Source: Chryseobacterium foetidum (GTDB lineage Bacteria > Bacteroidota > Bacteroidia > Flavobacteriales > Weeksellaceae). From it: a stretch of 64,000 nucleotides of DNA. The translations under genes were made by a program, and so were the position numbers. The stretch is taken from the NCBI RefSeq assembly GCF_025457425.1, contig NZ_JAMXIA010000001.1, positions 2,294,001 through 2,358,000 on the forward strand, read 5' to 3'. The notes beneath the pieces were generated by a model. The model ran no database searches and was not told the origin of the DNA. It worked only from the letters and a program-made list of their open reading frames with translations. Positions 59,647 through 64,000 of the stretch are shown one piece after another (positions within the stretch are counted from its first letter, which is position 1; every line of letters begins with the position of its first letter).

Positions 59647-60583
59647 GGTGTTTATTTAAAGCATGAAAACGGTATCTCGTTTTTAAAATTTTCGGGTTGA
59701 AAAGTGCAGCCAAAAAGAAAGAAAACCATTTTTTTAATCCTTTTTCATGGGCGGTTTTAAAACTGAGATAGTTAAGTTTTATTTTTTCAGAATATGGATT
59801 TTTTAATTTTACTTCTTTACTCCACAAATAAAGCGATCCGTGAAGAGCAGCCATATTTTTGTAGTACTGAGACGAATACAGCTTCAGTTTTGTAATTCTG
59901 TTATCGTCATGAACACCTCTTATCGCTACAGCCTGATTAATGATGCCTGTTTTAAGATAACATCTGTAGGCAAGCTTAAAAATAAAATCAGAATCCTGAT
60001 GCACACGGAGGTTTTTATTAAAACGCAAATTCGATTTTTCTACCGCAGTTTTTCGAAGCGTAAGTGTATTCAAATGAAAAAAATGACCGAAAGGTTTCGG
60101 TGTCAATCCCAAAAGTCCTTTGAAGACATCAATTCCTTCTGCATCAAAGTTTACTGTTGTCAATTTGCTGTCTTTAAATTTTTCCCGGTACTCTTCCTTT
60201 CCTTTTTCCGAAAGAAATTCTACACCAATGGCTCCAAAAACGCCCTCAACTTTTTCGTCTTTGAAAATAATTCTTTCAGCATCAAAACGGTTCGGAAGGT
60301 AATAATCATCGGCATCTAAAAAAGCAAAAAACTCCTGCGAAGATTTCTCCAAACCTAAATTTCTCGTTGAAGCAGCGCCGTGATTTCCTTTGTCAGGATG
60401 TTGATAAAGTTTTACCCGAAAATCCTTTTTTACAAGCTGATTACAGATTTCCAGTGAATTGTCTGTAGAGCAGTCATCAATCAAAAGAATCTCTTTCACC
60501 TCATCAAAAAACAAAGCAGAATCTACCGCTTTCTCCAAAAAAGCGGCGGCATTGTAAACCGGAATGATGACTGATATATTCAT
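59636..60583 (-). CDS. GT2 family glycosyltransferase (paralogue B)
   Basis: This 315-residue protein has the same layout as the GT2 at 56.3 kb: SVIIPVYNAAAFLEKAV near 4-20, LIDDCSTDNSLEIC near 34-47, and FLDADDYYLPNRFDAER near 91-107. Conserved VHQDSDFIFKLAYR near 217 and GVHDDNRITKLK near 243 are family-typical for this pair. Start overlaps the upstream GT4 stop by 4 bases (coupled). Confidence 0.9.
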   Translation of the reverse strand: MNISVIIPVYNAAAFLEKAVDSALFFDEVKEILLIDDCSTDNSLEICNQLVKKDFRVKLYQHPDKGNHGAASTRNLGLEKSSQEFFAFLDADDYYLPNRFDAERIIFKDEKVEGVFGAIGVEFLSEKGKEEYREKFKDSKLTTVNFDAEGIDVFKGLLGLTPKPFGHFFHLNTLTLRKTAVEKSNLRFNKNLRVHQDSDFIFKLAYRCYLKTGIINQAVAIRGVHDDNRITKLKLYSSQYYKNMAALHGSLYLWSKEVKLKNPYSEKIKLNYLSFKTAHEKGLKKWFSFFLAALFNPKILKTRYRFHALNKHHDS

Positions 60584-61728
60584 GCTCTGTCGTAAATTTC
60601 TTTTAATTTTACTTCAAATTTCTCAGGGTCGTGCATTTCCCTGATTCTCTTCACCGAATTTTCTGATTTTACAATTAGATTTTCCGGATGCTCAAAAATA
60701 CCATTTAAAATTTCCTCAAGCTGATTTTTCAGGGTTGTTTTTAAATTTTCCTTTTGTTCATCGGTAAAATAAAGCGCCTGTTTCAGTCGGTTTTGCGGCA
60801 GATGAATCAGCCAGCCACAATTTTCATTATTGATTTCCGGCAAAGCTCTGATGTCTGTTGTGATGACGGGAACTCCTGCAGCCTGCATTTCGAGGACAGA
60901 AAATCCGTACGTATCTGACCAGGTAGGCAAAATTCCAACGTGGGATTTTTTGATTAATTCTAAAACCTGCTCATTCGGAATGTTTTCATATAGATCAATC
61001 CAGTCTTCTTTTTTTAAAGCTTCTTTGGTTTCAAGAGCTTCTCTTTCGGTGACTTTTGTTACGTAATGATCTGTTTTAAATGACGAAATCAGGATCAGTT
61101 TAAACCGATGTTTTTCTTTTAATTTCCTGAAGACTTCCACCATTTCAACGCCGCCTTTCAAATGAAACTGGGTTCCTACAAAAATAAATTGCAGGGTTTC
61201 AGTTTCATTGTAAATTTCAATATTGTTCCTTGGAATGATATTTTGAGAGGGATGAATTACAGAAAGTTTGCTTTTCACCTGATCTGCAATCTCCGGATAA
61301 TGTTTCAGTAATTCTAATTGAATGTTAGCAGAAGCTTGGCTTATCGCAATAATTCCTAAGCAGTTTTTCTTTGCAATTTGTTCAAAAGCATTTTTCGTTT
61401 TCTCGTTGATTTGATGAGAAGGTTCGGTTTTTTGATGGTCATTTTTGGTTTCAGCAAATCGGGGAACCAATGTTTCGAATGAAGCCATCCATTTTTGAGA
61501 GGAATAATTGATATCGTTATAAAGATGAAGAATATCGATTTTGGGTTTCTGATAGAAGAAATATTTCCCTTCAAAATTTAATTTCTTTCTGAAAATCAGT
61601 TTTTTAATCGTTGAGAGCGTATGAAAGAGATTGTTGTTTTTCCGTAAAACCAAATATTCTGCTCCGGAAATTTTATTTAAAATATTCCGCCTGATGGGGT
61701 AGCCGTTTTCTGCAATACCAATTTTCAT
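60580..61728 (-). CDS. GT4 family glycosyltransferase
   Basis: I choose the ATG at 61728 (382 residues): it starts MKIGIAENGYPIRR and lies one base from the asnB stop, whereas the longer frame from 61758 overlaps asnB by 29 bases. GT-B features include FVGTQFHLKGGVEMVEVF near 192-209, HVGILPTWSDTYGFSVLEMQAAGVPVI near 280-306 (pieces ILPTWSDTYGFSVLE and AAGVPVI). It is in the asnB operon and probably acts on the same surface glycan. Confidence 0.85.
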   Translation of the reverse strand: MKIGIAENGYPIRRNILNKISGAEYLVLRKNNNLFHTLSTIKKLIFRKKLNFEGKYFFYQKPKIDILHLYNDINYSSQKWMASFETLVPRFAETKNDHQKTEPSHQINEKTKNAFEQIAKKNCLGIIAISQASANIQLELLKHYPEIADQVKSKLSVIHPSQNIIPRNNIEIYNETETLQFIFVGTQFHLKGGVEMVEVFRKLKEKHRFKLILISSFKTDHYVTKVTEREALETKEALKKEDWIDLYENIPNEQVLELIKKSHVGILPTWSDTYGFSVLEMQAAGVPVITTDIRALPEINNENCGWLIHLPQNRLKQALYFTDEQKENLKTTLKNQLEEILNGIFEHPENLIVKSENSVKRIREMHDPEKFEVKLKEIYDRA

Positions 61729-61729
61729 T

Positions 61730-63532
61730 TTACAGCAGATTTTTTTTATTATTTTCAAACCAAAGCGCCAAAACCAGAAGACTCCAGTGTTGAAGCTGCT
61801 GATTCAGTTTTTTCTGAACTTCATTAAAATCTAAATAATTAAAGATAAAACTTTCACGGTTTTCCAAAAGATTTGTGCTTAATTCCTGAAGTTCAGTTTC
61901 TTTAAACCATTCATTCACGGAAGCCGCAAAACCATTTTTCCCACGTTTTGCAATTTCTTCGGTCCACATTTGGGAATAGGCCTTTCTTAAGATAATTTTA
62001 TCTTCACTCTTATTTACTTTGTACTGCCAGGGAAGCTGAATGCAGAATTCCGCAAAATCAATGTCCAAAAATGGGATTCTTACTTCTACAGAATTGTACA
62101 TTGAAGTTCTGTCGCCCTTCAGCAGCATGTTTCCGGGGACATATTTTTCCAGATCGATTCTCATTAAATCATTAAAATCTTTTCCGGTGGGCTCAAAACT
62201 GAAATCCTGTCCGGGAATTTTTTCATTGAGTCCCAAATTTTTTATTTCGGATGAGGTAAAATAATTTCTGACTTTATTCTGGTGATAATCAATCGTGTCG
62301 TTATATTGTGCACGATGTTGTCTTTCGGATCCTATATTTTTAAATTGATTTGCTAAAAGAAACATTTTTGAAAGATAAGCGGGATAAAACCCTTTCTGGG
62401 AAAGATCTATATTATATTTATAAAAAGTATATCCACCAAATAATTCATCGCCCACATCGCCTGAAAGAACTACTTTCAGATTTTTGGATGCTTCTTTAAA
62501 AATAAGATGAGTAGGAAGCAGCGAAGAATCCATCAGCGGTTCATCCATGTAAGAATAAACTTCCTTCAGCGTTTCTGAAATTTTTTGTTTCTTATCTAGA
62601 AGAATATGATGATCGGTTTCGTATTTGTCTGCAATCGCTTTTGCGTAGGGCATTTCATTCAAATCGCCGCTTTCATATCCGTAAACTAATGTTTTGAGAT
62701 TCTTTTTATATTTCGAAGCAACCGCCACAATCGTGCTGGAATCTAAACCTCCTGAAAGAAAGGAACCTACCGGAACATCGGCAACCAGCTGTTTTTTAAC
62801 TGCATTATCCAGTAAATATCTGAATTTTTCTATGCTTTCCTCTAAACTTAATTGAGAAGTTTCAGTCGGAATTGTCCAGTAGGGTTGGGTTTTAATCTTT
62901 CCGTTTTTCAGAATTAAAGTGTGGGCAGGCTTCAGGTTAAAAATATTTTTATAAATCGTTTTGTGAGGATGAATGTATCCGTTTTTCAGGTAGTAAGCAA
63001 TCTGAGCTTGATCAATTTCGGGCTTTACCAATTCTGAAGCAATGATCTGTTTGATTTCTGAAGCAAAAATAAATTCCCCGTTTTTACCAGTTGCATAATA
63101 AAATGGTTTTTCTCCAAAACGGTCTCTGGCGCAGAAAAGTTCCTGTTTTTTTTCGTCCCAAATCGCAAAAGCAAACATTCCCGGAAGTTCATTAATGAGA
63201 TTTTCCTGTTTTTTCTGATACATCGCAAGAATAACTTCTGTATCTGAAGCGCCTTTGTAAGGATAGTCTGAATATTTAGCTTTAATTTCCTGATAACCGT
63301 AAATTTCCCCATTCAGAACAATGCATTCGTTTTGTGTAGACGAAAACATGGGCTGTTTTCCGTTTTCAGAGAGATCAATAATCGAAAGTCTGCGGTGTCC
63401 CAAAGCAGCATGATCAAAAAATTCATGATCTGCAGAATCGGGACCACGATAAGCGATGACATCGGTCATTTTACCGATTTCTTCGGTATAATTTCGGGCG
63501 TTGGGTGAGATGATTCCTGCTATTCCGCACAT
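61730..63532 (-). CDS. asnB: Asparagine synthase (glutamine-hydrolysing)
   Basis: This 600-residue protein starts MCGIAGI, so Cys2 is the glutaminase nucleophile (class II amidotransferase domain about 2-200). The synthetase domain has SGGLDSSTIVA near 254-264 (PP-loop) and VLSGDVGDELFGGY near 348-361. Homologues in glycan loci often amidate uronic acid residues rather than making free asparagine, so this copy may act on the glycan. Length fits the family (about 600-640). Confidence 0.9.
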   Translation of the reverse strand: MCGIAGIISPNARNYTEEIGKMTDVIAYRGPDSADHEFFDHAALGHRRLSIIDLSENGKQPMFSSTQNECIVLNGEIYGYQEIKAKYSDYPYKGASDTEVILAMYQKKQENLINELPGMFAFAIWDEKKQELFCARDRFGEKPFYYATGKNGEFIFASEIKQIIASELVKPEIDQAQIAYYLKNGYIHPHKTIYKNIFNLKPAHTLILKNGKIKTQPYWTIPTETSQLSLEESIEKFRYLLDNAVKKQLVADVPVGSFLSGGLDSSTIVAVASKYKKNLKTLVYGYESGDLNEMPYAKAIADKYETDHHILLDKKQKISETLKEVYSYMDEPLMDSSLLPTHLIFKEASKNLKVVLSGDVGDELFGGYTFYKYNIDLSQKGFYPAYLSKMFLLANQFKNIGSERQHRAQYNDTIDYHQNKVRNYFTSSEIKNLGLNEKIPGQDFSFEPTGKDFNDLMRIDLEKYVPGNMLLKGDRTSMYNSVEVRIPFLDIDFAEFCIQLPWQYKVNKSEDKIILRKAYSQMWTEEIAKRGKNGFAASVNEWFKETELQELSTNLLENRESFIFNYLDFNEVQKKLNQQLQHWSLLVLALWFENNKKNLL

Positions 63533-63589
63533 GGTTTTAAAAATTTATCGCTTTAAAAATGTTATTATACTCCTGTGGAAGGAGTGTTT

Positions 63590-64000
63590 TTATAATGGTT
63601 TCAAAATCCAGTTTCCTGTCTGGTTTAATTCTACACTGTCTTTATCCAGGGGTTTGTTTGAATTTCCTTTAAAAATCTGATAATTGTTTTCTAAAATAAA
63701 GTCTGTTAATTCCTTTGAAGAATGAGTTCCTTCTCTGTCTATACATGTGGGACTGAATTCTAAAAAGATAGTGGGTCTGTTTTTAAGAAATAGTTCTTTA
63801 TTGCCTAGAATGACAACAGCCTCATACCCTTCAACATCAATTTTAACAACATCAAACCGCTGCTCTTTTGGTAAAACATTGCTTAGCAAATCTATTTTTA
63901 CCTGAAGCAATTTTGCTGATTTACTATTCTGTAAAAATGAACTCGCTCCTGTATTTGCAGGATTAAAATAAAAGCTTTTTGTTTCCTTTTTGTTTCCTAT
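63590..64000 (-). CDS. FkbM family methyltransferase, C-terminal part (runs off the right edge)
   Basis: The frame is open from the right edge to the stop at 63590, about 136 residues of the C-terminal part. It has the family pattern FYFNPANTGASSFL, then VVKIDVEGYEAVVILGN near the middle, the acidic DVEG loop of FkbM. Family members O-methylate sugars or lipids. It is first in the minus-strand run that includes asnB and the GT genes, and its start is outside the window. Confidence 0.8.
   Translation of the reverse strand: MGNKKETKSFYFNPANTGASSFLQNSKSAKLLQVKIDLLSNVLPKEQRFDVVKIDVEGYEAVVILGNKELFLKNRPTIFLEFSPTCIDREGTHSSKELTDFILENNYQIFKGNSNKPLDKDSVELNQTGNWILKPL

Noticed and set aside
1..64000. 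CRISPR array, tRNA or rRNA genes
   Set aside because: No regularly spaced direct repeats of 25-40 bases with unique spacers, and no cloverleaf or rRNA-like conserved sequence was seen.

Overview
The window looks like a chromosomal segment from a Chryseobacterium-like member of the Flavobacteriia (Bacteroidota). The evidence is low GC with AT-rich intergenic DNA, no Shine-Dalgarno pattern, recurrent TAnnTTTG -7 boxes, several type IX secretion (T9SS) type B sorting domains, an XrtF exosortase pair, and families largely confined to this group (DUF5689, DUF6146, DUF6702). Two structured repeats resemble the Flavo-1 RNA motif. I see no rRNA, tRNA, CRISPR array, prophage or transposase.

Left part (0-15 kb): the tail of an unknown gene; an exported EEP-type nuclease divergent from a TonB-dependent receptor and a DUF5689 lipoprotein (a plausible nucleic-acid or phosphate scavenging module); a minus-strand operon that looks like cell-wall sugar recycling (AmgK-like kinase, RapZ-C domain protein, MurU-like nucleotidyltransferase, LOG protein), interrupted by a GxxExxY gene; the xrtF pair; a cation diffusion facilitator; and asd.

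Middle part (15-48 kb): a second large TonB-dependent receptor; nitroreductase-nadB-nadC; four paralogous exported T9SS type B proteins of about 690-755 residues with two alternative N-terminal heads, with rnhA and dnaB sitting among them; an MFS exporter; a GH3-family protein; several small lipoproteins; mfd; a tandem pair of lipoproteins; pth; and a carbonic anhydrase / small exported protein / SulP group that suggests bicarbonate handling.

Right part (48.5-64 kb): a surface polysaccharide locus with GT4 and GT2 glycosyltransferases, hexapeptide acyltransferases, a GT-C-like polytopic protein, an MBOAT O-acyltransferase with an SGNH-like partner, an asparagine synthase, and SAM methyltransferases. 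The last gene, an FkbM-type methyltransferase, runs off the right edge.

Three patterns cut across genes. First, at least six start codons lie only 3-4 bases after a TAnnTTTG box, which predicts leaderless mRNAs. Second, short 7-base tandem repeats, often in inverted pairs, occur between genes; one such array has been read in frame into a glycosyltransferase linker. Third, several operons carry an apparent decayed or inserted gene (the GxxExxY gene with an E-to-Q change, the micro-ORF before nadC, and the ATG-less frame at 6.9 kb).
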